From contig JALGAS010000008.1 in assembly GCA_023078685.1 (NCBI GenBank), forward strand, positions 434,001 through 498,000: 64,000 nt of DNA, in the 5' to 3' direction. The notes beneath the pieces are model-generated. The model made no database searches. It saw only the letters and a program-made list of their open reading frames with translations, and was not told where the DNA came from. Of the stretch, positions 50,981 through 64,000 are shown piece after piece (position 1 is the stretch's first letter; every line of letters begins with the position of its first letter). The translations under genes were made by a program, and so were the position numbers. The stretch comes from Neopestalotiopsis rosae. Lineage: Eukaryota; Ascomycota; Sordariomycetes; Amphisphaeriales; Sporocadaceae.

Positions 50981-52970
50981 TGATAACTACAAGGGGTATA
51001 TGCGCGTTCGCGTACAGAACCAGCAAGCAAGCATAGGTGCCTGGCGTTTTTTCTACTTTGTTTGTTTTTCCTTGAGCTTCACGGCGATCATAAGCAGGTA
51101 TCAGTTGTCTCCAGGGGTGAGCGAGATGATCTCTCAGAGTAGGGGCAGCAAAGGATGAGACTTGTTCTACTGGTAGCAAGATGAGATACATCACGGCGCC
51201 AGGAGATGGACTAGTCTCGTCTGTTTGATCTGTTCTCTGCACAGGCTTCTCTTCTCGCGCCCTCTCGAGATGGCCAGGCAGGATTTCACGCGTTGGGATG
51301 GGGACCTCGTACGAAGGCATAGATTTTGTGACGGCTCGGACCAAGTGCTGGCAAGGGTTTCGTTACATGGATGGAAAGGGTCTTTTTCTTTTCATATTTA
51401 TTATTCAACAATCACGGGATTAGCTTGGGAGGCAGGAGAGACGGTCTGTGTTTAGGAGTTGGCAACTTTATATCGCCAGCAGGTCGTTGTGTCTTTGTTG
51501 GTGCTCTTTTCTGTTTCCTCCATTTGGGATCCCTGATTTTTCCTTTTATTATGCGTACTGGACAGGACTGCAGTAGATATACCCAGGGCCATTCTTGTCA
51601 TGGAAATGGCTCATGTTTGTGTGAACCATGGGAAAAAAAAAGAAGGCAATTGGAAAATTCGGCATTTGAGCCAACACGTTTCTCCCTCATCAACCACCAC
51701 GGTCTCTCACTCGTTTGACCTCTTTCCCTCTCCCACCTCCTTGTTTTCTCCTTGCTACCTCACTCCCACTCACCCTGAACGGCCTCTGGCACCTCAGTTG
51801 AAGAGTCACCGGACTCAAACACGGTAAGCAATGGAAACGAGCATCGACTGGCCACCTGATGGCTTCCCCTAGACGCCAAGTACCAGGCCCTGCAGTATAA
51901 CATTCGATAGCAACTCGTGTGAATTATCTGTCTGACTTTCCGCCTGTACAAGACAGCAATAGCGAGGTAGGTACTGTAACAAGCAGCAGGGAAGAAGGGC
52001 TTTGCCTGGTCCACAACATAAAGAGATATGTATGTATGCAGCCTCGAGTCTGGTCACCCAAGTCGTCGTTCCCCGGAGTAGGGAATACTTGCGACGTCTT
52101 GACTACTCAACTGGGTGGTTTCACTCGGCAGCCCTACTTCTACTGATCCTGACTGCATTGTGCATGCACTTGATTGTATATTTGCTTTTTCTTCGCCTTG
52201 CCTCTGTTTTTCTATTTTATTCGAATATTTTTAATGTTCATTCGCCATTTGGTTGTAAACCAGCTTATTTTTATTTTTATTTAAATTCTTTTCCCTTGGA
52301 CCTACCTCACGACCCCCGGTCTCATTGTAAATAAAATATACTTTCGAGTGACAGATTTCCTGCTGGTCCATTAATCTATCCGCGGCAGCCTTTCAAGCGA
52401 GTAAGAGGAGTGCCCCCATGCCCACATGCATTCTGTATGTACATAGTATGGTATGATCCCAGGGTATCGTCCGTTTGCCACAGTCACCGCCAGTGTCTTG
52501 ACTCTTACATTTGTGTTGCCAGGGACGATTTGGCCTCATTCTTTTTCAATCCTGTTGTGGTAGGGCTCGAACGGTACAGAGCCCCTTCTAGGCTTTTGGG
52601 GCGGTCAACCAGAATAAACAAACATACGTGTACCCCGAGTCAGAGAGTACTGGGGGGAAGAAAGGGGACGGACTCAGTGACAGCTAATCAACCATGGTTT
52701 GATGTTGTCCCAGAGGGTAGGATAGTCCATTGCACCCCTCTGGAATATTTAGTATGCGTTCTTGGACGAATAGCGGTGGCTATTTGGTAGCCATGCACGC
52801 GACTCAGGGAATAACGATGACCCCTCCCAAGTCAGCCCTTCATCTACTATGTATGAATGAGATATGACGTGCTATTCCAAGGGGCGGTATAGAGGTATGC
52901 TTGTGCAATAAGGTAGTATCTTGGGTCGTGAGGGGGGCGGGCCACTATACACGTAGAGACAGAAAACGCA

Positions 52971-53039
52971 CACACACACATACACACACACGCATGTACA
53001 GAGAGATAGAGGCAGGGAGAGAGAGAGAGAGAGAGAGAA
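52971..53039. repeat. CA and GA dinucleotide repeats
   Basis: A CACACACA stretch followed by a run of GA of about 20 bases. Confidence 0.8.
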
Positions 53040-53444
53040 AGGGTCATGGCGGTATGGTACCTAACATACGTACTGTAATAAGTCGGCAGTGAGGTACATG
53101 ACAGCGTACGGTAGTCAGTGAGCTTTGGTCGACGGACAGGGCCCCTTCCATTTTTTCTTCTTCTCCCAGATGTCTGTCCAGCCAGCCGCAGAGGTCAGAG
53201 AATCGACCAACCGATCGACCGACCCAACGGCCAGGGTAGGATTTTGGAGCCGGCAGAATGGTTTTTCGGCCGTTGCGGTTTCTACCCCTGAAGCGAGACA
53301 GGGGCCTTTTATTCAGCTGGGTTACCGGGGCGCTGGGATGCGGGAGAAGAGGCGGCTGTCGCATAGAAAAGGAATGCTGGATGACTGACGGGTTTGACTG
53401 GCTGAGCGGGATGGATGGGTGTTATGGTACAGTACCGGGGATCA

Positions 53445-53477
53445 GGTAGGTAGGTAGGTAGGTAGGTAGGTAGGTAG
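53445..53477. repeat. GTAG/GGTA tetranucleotide repeat
   Basis: About eight tandem GGTA units. Confidence 0.9.
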
Positions 53478-56400
53478 TATTTGTCATTGTCCAGCAGCCT
53501 GACGACTGATGATGATTTGCTCTGATTCTGTACGATATACGCTGAATCGACTCAACAACCTTGAATTGCTGTCGTGTACAGCCGGCGTGTGTTAATGTCT
53601 ATAATTGACCATTGTATTACATGGTAAAGAGCCAATCCATACACAATGATTATGTGACGACACATTTATACTTTGTGTGTGTATTTATCTGATACATACG
53701 TCTCTGTTGTGGTGGGAAAGAATAAAAGAGAGGCTGCTGTAAACTACTGGCCAAGGACAAAGAATCTACACTGACGATCCCGGTCGCTCTACTGTTGTAT
53801 ATCTACCAAATGTACATGATTGCGTCCGAGGGTCACGAGGCCGCCAGCCAGGTTCATGACAAGTGCACAAATACTTGATGGGATTGATCAATGGTTTAAA
53901 GTAGAGTTTTTTTCTTTCTATTTGCTAATTTTATCGGCTCACAGAAGAGGACGAAGGGGAAAAGAAAGAGATTTCCCATGATCGTTAACATGAGAATTGC
54001 ATAGTTTTGCGCCCATTATTCGATAGTGGCCGTTGGAGCTACGGGGTATTTCGTACATGGTACGTAAATACGGTACCGAGCGCAAGCCCAAGCCAGCCTA
54101 CTTCCATACTACCTACTACCACTACTGCTACTCTGTACTACGTTGACTTTGCCATGCGGAACTCGCGTCACTTTGCCGTTTCGGGAAGATGGGGGAAAAC
54201 GCTCGACGATAGAGAGGGTCATGTCTGGGTGTCTGGGTGTCTGCTCGTCTGGGTGTCAACAGAAATGTAGTACAGTTGTTCTGTCTTTGGCTGTTATTAC
54301 CTGGCTACTGGTAGGTAGCGAGTGCGAAGAGAGGACCATTGAACAAGGGAAGGGGGGGAAAAAAAAAAGAAAAAGAAAAAAAACGCCCCCCCCCACACAC
54401 ACCAGCAAACATAGTACACACACGCACACACTCACACACATCCGAGCAAGCGGCCGCCCGCCGATTTGCTACTAATCTGCACATTCAGCAGCAAGCCAAG
54501 CAGCCATGATTTCGGGTTGTCACCCTCGCAAGACACTGCTGCTTTTTACACGCGAGTGAAACGTGCTTGGTTGGGGTGGCGGGCATAAGGGAAATCTCAC
54601 ATAACCTACTAGATTTACCGAATGGGTGGGGTGTTGATCCTTGTTCTTCCCTCTCGGCTCTGCTCTGTCTTGTCCGTCTGTCCGTCTCTATCTATTGTGG
54701 GTGGTTCGTGCGACACGATACAAGAGGTGCATACTATTCAACAACTACTATTAATACCAATTTCTATCACGAAGCACAATTGTTGCACTAAAAATATGAA
54801 GCCACCAGAAATCATCACAAATCATCACAGGGATGAAGCGAGACAGCAGACAGTAGAAGAGAAATGGTAGAGTTCATTGGCTCGCTTGGATGATCGTACA
54901 TACATCAATATCCATCATGACTCTCTCTCCTCTCTCCTCCCTCTGCCCTGCCCATGAGTACTGTATATGTGTACTGTAGATCCGTGGGCGTTGCGGTTGC
55001 GATAGGACCGCACAGAGTCAATCGTTTTGACCGTATGTACGTAAGAGGCTCGCAAGCTTTGCTTTACATGCGCAAATACTAGCGACCATGACTGGGGACA
55101 GAAGGGCAAAGACCCTTTTTTCTTCCCTGTCTTTCCCATCTGCCACTTGTGACCTCTTCTCCATATCCATGCCCTTTTTTGCTCCAAAGTACCAGCCTAC
55201 CGACGGCTATTCGTACATCCATCTCACAACCCTTGATAAACCGCAGTGAAGTTGAGTTCTAGACGATGCTATCTTGGGACATGGCAATATCCTCACATGG
55301 CCAGGCAGAGCAACGATCTGCCTCAAGCGTCCGTCCATCAACCCACACTCACGCTGGCTGGCGGGTGGATCGCGTCCAATTGAAATTGGCAACCCACCAA
55401 CCAGATGGAATATCGTCGTAGCGCAGCCGATAGAAAGATGACTTTGTTCTCCAGATCAGATCAGATCAGATCCGTGCGTGGTCGAGTCAGTCCGTCACTC
55501 AGTCATTGCTGCTCAGCACGCACGCACAGCCTACGATACGTTATGTACCTAACGTTTATTCCGTGCCTACCTTGACTGTACGTACTGCACTGAGGGAGCT
55601 ATACCACGAGCGTTTTGACCTTGCGAGAGTAGCGACATTACCTACGTACCCTGTCTGCTCATCACTTATCCACCTACGTAGCGTAGGTACATACAAATCA
55701 AGAGATTGGTCGCCGGTCACCTTCTCTTTCCTCGGTCAAGCCACACGGCTTTGAGTGAAGCCGAAAGCATTGAGAGGGGCTGGAGTCTAGGTTATGCACG
55801 ATTGGTGAGGAAATGAGAACAGAAAAAGGAATATACAAACCCTAGTGACTCAAATACATGAACGTTGACACCGTCGTCTGAAGGGGATGGAGGGAGGGAG
55901 GAGCCACTCTTGTTCTGCATCGTCAAGATTTGGGGTGTTTTTTTTTTCCTTCCCGGCCGAGCGAGCGACAAACGGTTGAAACGTCTTTTTAGTCCCCGAG
56001 GCCTTTCCCCTTTCTGGGTGCCATGTCCGAGCCGGCACCGGCACATTGGTTGGCGTGTCGTCATAACCCGATTCGTGCTTTTTGGTCCGTTCTATGGCTT
56101 TTTTGACTTTCCCGCGATCTTCAACTTGTGTCTTATTAATAATCGTGCCGGTGGACTGGTAGTACAGAGTATATTATCATTACCATGGTGTCGTCACTGC
56201 ATTTTGGAGGGGAGGGGAAGAGATGTCGACTATCACCTGTCTGGCCATATGTCTTTCCCCCCACCGCATAAAACCCGGGATGCCGTATAGGAAAAGGTAG
56301 GAATTTGAAAAAAAAGGGGGGGAAGATGAGAGAGGGACAGGAAGGGGTCGCCGACGTTGAGGCCCAACCTGTGCCTTTCGCGTATATGGATGGGGAATTG

Positions 56401-56940
56401 ACACAAAGGCTCAGCCAAAGCGAGGGTATATCGATCATACAGGCAAGACAAGGGCTGGGAATCCTTCTAGAAGGCTTCCAAGGAGTTGCTTGCCCCAACG
56501 CGGAAAAAGCAAAAAGGTTTCATGTCAAGCAATGCGAAATCCCTACAGCCTGGCAGCTGGGTCGATGGCTTGGGTTTTCTGATATGTCGGTTTTTCTTCT
56601 TCTGTTCGGGGATTGTTTTTCTTTTCCTCCCCTCCGTTCCGCCTCGTCCGCCTCCCTCGAACATGCGCATGTACTTGCAATCTTCTGAAGAGTGATAGTC
56701 GATCTGATCCCAGATCTGTTTATGGGGTATGTATGCGGTACGTACTTTTCTCGATTTATGTACCTCCCCGGGGGTCGGGCTGTCTGTGTGAGGAAAGGGT
56801 CACGGTGAGGGACGATGATTGCCGCTGCTGGGTAGAAACGAAACAGGCGGCACGATAATATGTAGCCAGATCTTTGGTGTATCTCATCTGAGATTTCTAT
56901 CCACGCGTGAGTGCCTCTCCCTCCTCTGTTACTGGTGCTG

Positions 56941-56964
56941 CCGCCGCCGCCGCCGCCGCCGCCG
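56941..56964. repeat. CCG trinucleotide repeat
   Basis: Eight tandem CCG units in non-coding DNA. Confidence 0.85.
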
Positions 56965-58177
56965 TTCTAGGGCGAGCATCGTCATGTCGTGTCTCCGTGA
57001 AGAGTAGAGTAGAGTCATTTCGGTTGAGGTTGCAGAAGCAATAGTGACTTCGTATCGTTCTTTCATCTGCAGCACTGCGCTTGGCGGCCTGGAGGTTTGC
57101 CAGGGTCCTATGTCAATCCCAGTGACAGTGGTATGTATGTAGCAGACAAAGTGCCAGAATGCTGCTAGGATCGAGGGGTGGCTGCGTGCAAATGGATTGA
57201 TTGGGGCCGGGTACCGTGATTTTCTTTCATTCTTTCTTTTTTTGGCAAATGGAACTTTTTTCTTTGGGGAAATGGAATCTTAGATCAAGATGGAGCTATT
57301 GCAAATATTAGCTGTGATAATGAATTTCCTTCCCGATCTGGCAAGCTGGTCGGTTTTGATGGACAAATAAATGGCTCCTCTCTTTTGTCCCTTCTCCTCG
57401 GGTAGATTTTTTATGGGGAAGATCTTGCCCAGGGATGAATGACAAGATCAAACAAAAGGACGCACTCATTGGGTCCCAGTGAAGAAAAACCCAGCGGTAT
57501 GGATCGGTGGGAAGCCACCCGCGAGGATCGTCCGAGACGGACAGGGCAGGGACAATATGCTTGATCGCCGGTCATGCAAATCAGTGCCAGGAGTGCTTGG
57601 TCTTGGTCTTGGTCTTGGGGGCTTGGGGCAGCAGAAGGAAAGAAAGGTCCAAGGGGCAGTTGCGCTCTCAGTCCCTGTCCCTCCCCGGCTTGTGCCAGTC
57701 AGCCAGCCAAGGACCAGGGTCACCGACAGGGACCGGGATGAGGGAAGGGCAGAGAACCGCTTGGGAGACACAGCAGACAGCAGACAGCAGCAGCAGCAAA
57801 AGAATGCTGGCAATAGTCAGTGAAGAATCGGGACCGGGACCGGGACAGGGCTCCAGCACGCATATGATGACGAGGCGCCCGCAGTCTCGTCAAGGTCATC
57901 TCGCTGGCTTGATTGGCCCGGAGCACTGAGGTGCTGAGGTTGCGTTCCCATCCAGAGTATTTGAGTATCTACCCCAGTCCTGGCTGGCGGCAGAAGCCTA
58001 ATTTTCTGCCTCAAACCCAGAGCGGCAACCGCCAGAGCGGCAGCTGGAAGCTGTGGATGGGAAAGCTGAAGACTATTTGACCAGCTCGCGCCCCGTGTCC
58101 ACCACGTTGACGTGGCTGCTGGTGGCATTGACTGGGTGGGCTACATACATAGTACAGCACTGGGGCTACTTATGAAG

Positions 58178-58196
58178 CCCCCCCCCCCCCCCCCCC
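58178..58196. repeat. Poly-C run (19)
   Basis: Run of 19 C in non-coding DNA. Length is possibly assembly-sensitive. Confidence 0.8.
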
Positions 58197-59190
58197 AGCA
58201 GCCAGGTAGGTATTCCTATTCCCCCGATTCATGCCTCGACAATGCTTGTCGTTGGTTGCCCTCTCATCATCGTGGCTGGACGTCACTTGGGTCCTCGCGT
58301 GGAGTTGGACGAGCATCATGATCACCGCCATGATTAGTACTACTGCTATGTACATCGTACTGTCATCATCGTGGGTATAGTACAAGGTAGGCCAGCTAGG
58401 TTTAGCTGCCTTTTGAGAGCTGGGGTAATTATTCCGTTACTGCCAGACCGTTGCTCTTTTTGCTTTTTCTTTTTCAGAACTGGTCCAGACGTCAGGGATG
58501 GATAGGGCCAATGTGAAGTCAGAGCCAGAACACAGAGACACAACGAGAAACTGGTAGGTAGCTCTGAACGATTCGTTGTGGTTGAACCGAAATAAAGGGA
58601 TGCAATAATGCGCGATGTCAAGGGGGAAGAATAAAGAAAAAGCAACACAGGTCAGTCGGCGACATGGAATATGTAATAGCCATACAGGAGTAAATGGCAA
58701 TACAGGGGGAACTCCAGAGCAAGAAGCCAAAGTGGAATGCAAGCCCCAATCCGGACGTCAGAGCCTCAGAGGGTTGGCACCTTTTTGTTCATCTTTCCCG
58801 TCTGGCAGTACTGTAACTACCCAGGTGCAGAAGTTTATTCTTGGAGAGACTGATTAGATGGCGGGGTCGAGCTGCCGTGGTTTGCGTGTGTGCGGCACAA
58901 ACAAAGTGTCTTACTACGCATATTACCCAGCACTAATAACCCCAAGTCTAGTGAGTGTCTTCGGTCTCGATGTTGACCTTTCCTACTTTCAGCGCGTACG
59001 GTAGATATATGAGTATACATTTCTTCAGTGAGCACACGATTGCCTGGGAGATATCTGCAAGCATGACAGACGAGATATAATGTACAGCGAGAGTCATGGG
59101 GGGTGAAGGCATTAATTGGCAGGCAAACAGGACTATCATTATACGGTGATTATGTGTGAGCAAATGTAGTTGAATATACAATATTGATAT

Positions 59191-59213
59191 GTTGTTGTTG
59201 TTGTTGTTGTTGT
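59191..59213. repeat. GTT trinucleotide repeat
   Basis: About seven tandem GTT units. Confidence 0.85.
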
Positions 59214-60892
59214 CATTGTTGTTGTCCACTGGTAAGCAAGATCGATGGAGAGGATATTATTACACAGTACTTCTCATCTAGATGGGAATATCCCGATGTC
59301 CGACCCAGTCCCCTCAAGCATGCATGCATGTCAAAAAAATTCAATTCGACAAGTGGGCGTCGCGTGCTATATCGGTGTTAGTGTGCCAAAAAGGAAAAAT
59401 CATGGTGGTCGTTTCTAGATGAGTAAAACTGTAAATATATTCCTTCGTTGAAGCCTTTCTCCTCTTGCCTTCTTGCCTGGCTAGGCAGACTCGAAGGAAA
59501 GAGGCACACTGAAAGAGAAGAGCCAAGAACGCACTAGGAAGAGGTAAAAGGGTAGTAGTAGTAGTAGTATGTCATCAAATTGTACATGTAGCACAAGGCC
59601 TCAGTTCGTCTCCATGTACGAACATTTCGTACGTACCCAATAATTACATAGTGAATGCTGAGTTGATAGATGGGTAGCAGCAGGGCAGCAGCATACGTAG
59701 TGCGATGGTAACACACAACGCACAGTGGTATCCCCAAGACCCAGGCCCAGGGATCAGGATTAGGTAGGCCCTGTCAAGATCTTCTCGGAAACACACAGAG
59801 CCGCTGACCCCGGCTCCGGTAAGCCTGCAAGACAGATGAGAGCAGGGGGGAGAATGGGTGGGTTTCTGACTTTCCCTGGGGCTGCAAGAAATTCTGAGAA
59901 ACCCTTGTACCGTGCCCAGAAGCGTGCCAAACAGCAGGTCGAGAGGGCCCTGTGCAACGAACACAGTGTGTCTGGCCCTGAGGGTGCCTCCAAATGCATG
60001 GCGGGCTTCCAGAGACGCATACATGCTCTTGGCCACCTCTTGCCTCGCTTCATCCATTCTATCATCCACCAGCCGTGGGTTATAGCCATTGCACAATACA
60101 GAGTGAGTGCCATCGCCACCTGAATCGCCTGCGTAGGAACCGAACCAATCAATCCCTCAGAGTTCAGAGTCAACGACAGTGGCAGTAGCAATAGCCAAAA
60201 ATGGTACATGGCTAATGTCAAGATGATGCTCTCTTCACGGGACAGACAGCCTGGCAGGCGAGTAGCCAAGTACTGTAGCGACGACAAGAGGCGCCTTGCT
60301 CAAGGTTTTGAAGGAGAACGGCAGTCGGTGATTGCTGTGCTTTCGGTCACATATCGGTGACTGTAGCGCCGAAACCCACTGGAATCCGATGTTAAGAAAG
60401 TATGTTTCAATCGTAGTATAGGCAGGCAATTAGTGTGCACAGATCCGTATTCCAGCTAATAGTAGTAGCAGTCGTAGAAGCAGTAGTGGTAATAATTTCT
60501 GACGCACTGTGTAAACGGATTTTCCCCCCTTCTTTCTATCAGAGCAGTAAAGTACATATGTAAGTGTTCCAAGTCTGACGTCCGATCTTGGTTGCAATTC
60601 TTATTGCTTGTAACCTACTTCGAAGCGTGTGTACACAATCGTTTTTACCACTGTACAGGTAGAATTTCTCTCATTTGATGACAGTAATAATGTTCATGGT
60701 AATAAAAATGTGACTTCAGTAAGCCCGACCAGAGTGGAGTTGGGGCTGAAGAAGCTGAGCGTTTTGATGCTGTAAATATCCATCCCCTCCCAACAATCCA
60801 GTTGGGATGTTCTAGTGCGTATTACACAATACTGCTCACTCACCTGACAAATAAATATCTCTACGGAGAAGTAATCAAATCCTGGCAGAAAC

Positions 60893-60918
60893 GAGGGGAG
60901 GGGAGGGGAGGGGAGGGA
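60893..60918. repeat. GGGGA pentamer repeat
   Basis: Imperfect run of GGGGA units of about 25 bases; G-rich strand on plus. Confidence 0.75.
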
Positions 60919-63179
60919 AAGGGGGTTGCAGGCGATGCAGGCAATGTAGGAGGGAGGCAACGAGTTCGTCCTCACTTACAGTATGCGCTATCGTTGGGCG
61001 TTGCGCGCGTGGTGAGTACCGACAGCCAGCATATGCCGACTAGGCATGTATGTAAAATGTCCGTAGGTGGAGCGTGGGGAGAAGGACGAAGAGAGCCGCA
61101 AAATCCATCGCCATTTCGAAAGCCATGTCGAATTTCCCGGTCATCCTCTTGTTCAAACCCATCATGTAGGTTGAATAGAACAGAATAATAAAGTGACGAC
61201 AGAAAGAGAGGGAACCCGTCCGTGTCGCGCGGCGCCAATGATATGATGCTTTGGATATGCCAGCTTGCTCTTCTGGTAGTTTGTTCCTGTGTTCTTTTTT
61301 TTTTCTTATGACTGAGCCGATGTATGTTGCCTATGGAGGGTTGTCATAAAAATACATGGGCTCTTTCTCGACTCTCTCCTTGTGCCCTGTTCCTTTCCTC
61401 TCCTCTCCTCCCCACGTCCCGGCGCGACTCTGGTAGTTTTCCGCCGAGCCCGCTGTCTGACTAATCTGGTGTATGCCATATGGCAGTGCAGTGCGGAATG
61501 GCAGCAGCATGGATAACGATGATATAATTTCAGATTGACAAGCAGCACGTGTGGAGAGTAAGTTACTGGATAAGTTTCCTGCCAAGTACGATCATGTATT
61601 ATTACCTAAATTATCGTCATTAGTACCGACACCTCCCTACGTACGCAACCCATCTGCCTATGACCGCCTTGGTGTTATACCGTGTTTTCACTGCCTCGTG
61701 GCCATCGAGACAACGAGACAGCGAGGCAGCGAACATGTAGCAGTAGTCAGACACTGCTTGACTCGACAGACAGACAGGACAGGCAAACAGGCGACTTGCT
61801 TTGTAGCAGAGCACGAGCTTATCTGCAGAGCTTCTTGATAAACTTTCCTGTTTGTTTTTGATACGTGATGCCAGCTGCGCATCCCCGGTGGTAAATGACT
61901 CGAGGCGAACGCCCAAAGATAAACTTTCCACTTCACGCGACGATGATGCTATGCAGTACCACTACATAGAAGCTCTGCTCATCCCGTTGCGCCGACACTG
62001 TCATTGGCGCACGCTTCTGCCTGTCAGTTGGCCGTCTTCCGTCTTCCGTCTTCCTACTGCAGAGTATGTACTATCATCATTACATTAACCAACGACCTAC
62101 AATTATGTAGCTACTTTTGCGCACATACCCAATCCCAATGCAGATTGGGCCCTGCCGACTGACTGCAATGCTAAAGCCAATCTAGTGCTCAAAATATGAC
62201 AAGTCAAGAAATGTTATCCCGTATTACGGTAGCCATGCCATCCCATCCTGGGCGACAGTCATTCTTATTACCATCCCATCATTGCTGCTGTTATATGGGC
62301 AATTCAGGTGCTGGCGCATTGCTCCCGAGAACCTACGGTTGGTGTTGGGGGCGCCGCTACAGAGTATACTACTATGTCGGTCCACGACGAACAAGTTGAA
62401 TAGTATGACCAACCACCTATGCTCTATTACGAGCCAGCAAAAGAGAGATGAAGAGCGTGCGTATAGGAACAAACCCTTTCTCAGATACTACTCAATGAGC
62501 TGTACCTACCTAGCTTGGCATTGCATATATACTGTAGTATACACATTTATTCGAGGCCTTGCACATTTATTTATCTTGTAGGTGCAGTACATAGCTAGGC
62601 CCCATCTGCGAGGGGTGTGTCTACATCTCCTGGGTGGGGTTTACAAAGAAAGAGGTGGAATACACTTACATAGGTACGTACATTCACACATACATTGGCT
62701 CATAGTACAGCGCCAGCCAGCCGTTGTTTCGAGTCTCTGCATCTCCTAGCATCTCTCCCCGAGCGCCCATCCCATGGCCCAGCTCGACTGGGGTCCCCTA
62801 CACAATATCTGTCTTTGCAAAAAACATACTAGGTTACTAAGTAAGTACAGTAGAGGGAAAGAAAGATCCATCATCAATGACCCCCGTACTCTTTTTTTTC
62901 CCCTTCCCACCCTGCTCTGCTGCCCCTAGCTGGATCTGCGACTTGGCCTTTTACCATGGATCTCTTTTCTGGGTCCCACCCTGATTCTGATTGATCGCAG
63001 ACGGCGCATGGATTGGCGATGGGCGATGGATACTATGTACTTACTTGACTTGGTGGATGGTTCAGTCAAAGAAGTACCTTGTAAATGTGCGTAAGTGCGT
63101 AAACAAGGTAGTTTCGTAGGTATAGTTTTCGACATTACCTAGTCTACTTACTGCCTACCGAAGCACTGAAGATACCTCG

Positions 63180-63202
63180 ATCTCTCTCTCTCTCTCTCTC
63201 TC
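63180..63202. repeat. TC dinucleotide repeat
   Basis: About eleven tandem TC units followed by a short C run. Confidence 0.85.
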
Positions 63203-64000
63203 CCCCCCTCTGTACGGTACAGCAGGTCTGCTGTCTAGTGGTCCCAAGTAAAGGTAGCCTTCCCTTTTCCCTCCTGTTGCTGCTTGCTTCCTTCCTTTCC
63301 CCTAGCTACAACGTGAGTTCCCATCCGCCCTGGCTACTTGCTCCTAATGCTCTCCACCATGCACCTGAGTGAGTAAGTAGGTGAGGTGTATCATGGATAT
63401 TATTTTCCAAGTACCTTTGTGCTGCTGCTTGCTTGCTTGCTGCTGCTTGACTGGCTGTATGTAGTCAGCATCAGTCGATGGGGCCAATGCTTGCTGCTTG
63501 CTGCTGCTGCTGTCAATGTCTCTCCTCCTCCTTACCTGACTGACTAGCTCTCTACCATAGGAGGCCAAGCAGCCAGATGGCCAGCCAGTCAGTTGGATAG
63601 TTAGGCAAGGTGTAAGAACCAGACGAACACCAGACCTCCTGGCCGCCCGGACATAATGGTCAACGAGCTGTCGTGGAAACCTTTCTGCCCATCCATGCCC
63701 ACTAGGTAGGCATGTACAGTACCACCTACCAGGCCTAACAGACCTACCAGACCGACCTGCAAACCTGCTACCCACCTACCCACCTACACTTTCGCCTGGA
63801 TCTACCTAAGTTACTAGACGCCGGTAGCGTTGGCCTTGTCCTGAAAGTAGCCTTTTCCCATCTTGCCCCAAAAGGTGAAAGGTGCCCTCCCATTTTCTAC
63901 TAGATTTCCCTGCTAGGTTCCCTGGCCAGGTTCTGCTACTAGGTACCTTGCTACCTTATTGCCCATGTAGATCGTTCTCCGCCTCTGCCTCCTCAAGCGT

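Larger units (their letters stand above)
50981..64000. other. 13-kb gene-free, microsatellite-rich region
   Basis: Base composition is ordinary, so this is not RIP-degraded DNA, but no gene is supported. It may be a long upstream region for a gene beyond the right edge, or gene-poor DNA. Numerous simple repeats are listed separately. The longest frame, 59,760-60,287 on the minus strand (175 codons), has a hydrophobic stretch but no recognisable family. Short frames elsewhere have low-complexity content. The right edge (63,700 onward) has many TACC/GGTA motifs. Gene-finding with transcripts would be decisive. Confidence 0.5.

Noticed and set aside
55865..56290. 141-codon plus-strand frame
   Set aside because: No similarity to known families, phenylalanine-rich from T runs, and no plausible neighbouring exons.
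57466..57929. Overlapping 100-140 codon frames on both strands
   Set aside because: Driven by tandem GGTCTT and GGGACC-like repeats; no domain or splice support.

Overview
The window is nuclear DNA of a filamentous ascomycete. The evidence is short GT-AG introns (56-289 nt), fungal-type orthologues (CCR4, SEC23, RPL12/uL11, an AcrB-like protein, a fungal O-GlcNAc-transferase-like GT41 protein), a pre-tRNA-Met with a canonical intron, and a block of transition-degraded repeats typical of repeat-induced point mutation (RIP). A sordariomycete, perhaps a member of the Hypocreales, fits the gene set and the recurring TACCTAGGTA intergenic motif, but the species cannot be fixed from sequence alone.

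Layout. Positions 1 to about 11,430 are an extremely AT-rich, gene-free repeat block. It starts with the RIP-degraded Pol region of a Ty3/gypsy-type retroelement on the minus strand, bounded by a GC-rich LTR-like island (3126-3318). It continues as a nested mosaic of short non-autonomous hAT-like elements (ends CAGGGTTGCAA, CAGGGTTGGCA or CAGGGTAGGAA). Several insertions have 8-bp target duplications that are perfect or differ only by transitions. One of the repeat families carries three consecutive very short hairpins.

From about 11,970 to 23,000 lies a gene cluster: CCR4 (minus), a large SAM-dependent methyltransferase (plus), a four-exon LYR-motif protein resembling ETFRF1/LYRM5 (minus, 86 aa, with a 13-nt exon, easy to overlook), and a hotdog-fold thioesterase-like protein (plus). 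After a 6-kb gene-free stretch come an AcrB-like ubiquitination-network membrane protein (plus), a WW-domain protein (minus), tRNA-Met(CAU), SEC23 (plus) and ribosomal protein L12 (plus). A further 5.9-kb gene-free stretch precedes the GT41 gene (plus, four exons, 1576 aa). The last 13 kb (50,981-64,000) have ordinary base composition but no gene I can support. They are rich in microsatellites, homopolymers and short palindromes.

The genes are mostly housekeeping: mRNA deadenylation, COPII vesicle formation, translation, tRNA, mitochondrial LYR/ETF biology and thioester hydrolysis, plus regulatory proteins (GT41, AcrB, WW). They form no obvious operon-like pathway or secondary-metabolite cluster. 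The least ordinary material is the nested hAT/RIP block and its hairpin core. All exon structures were derived by hand from reading frame, splice consensus and family similarity, without transcript data.
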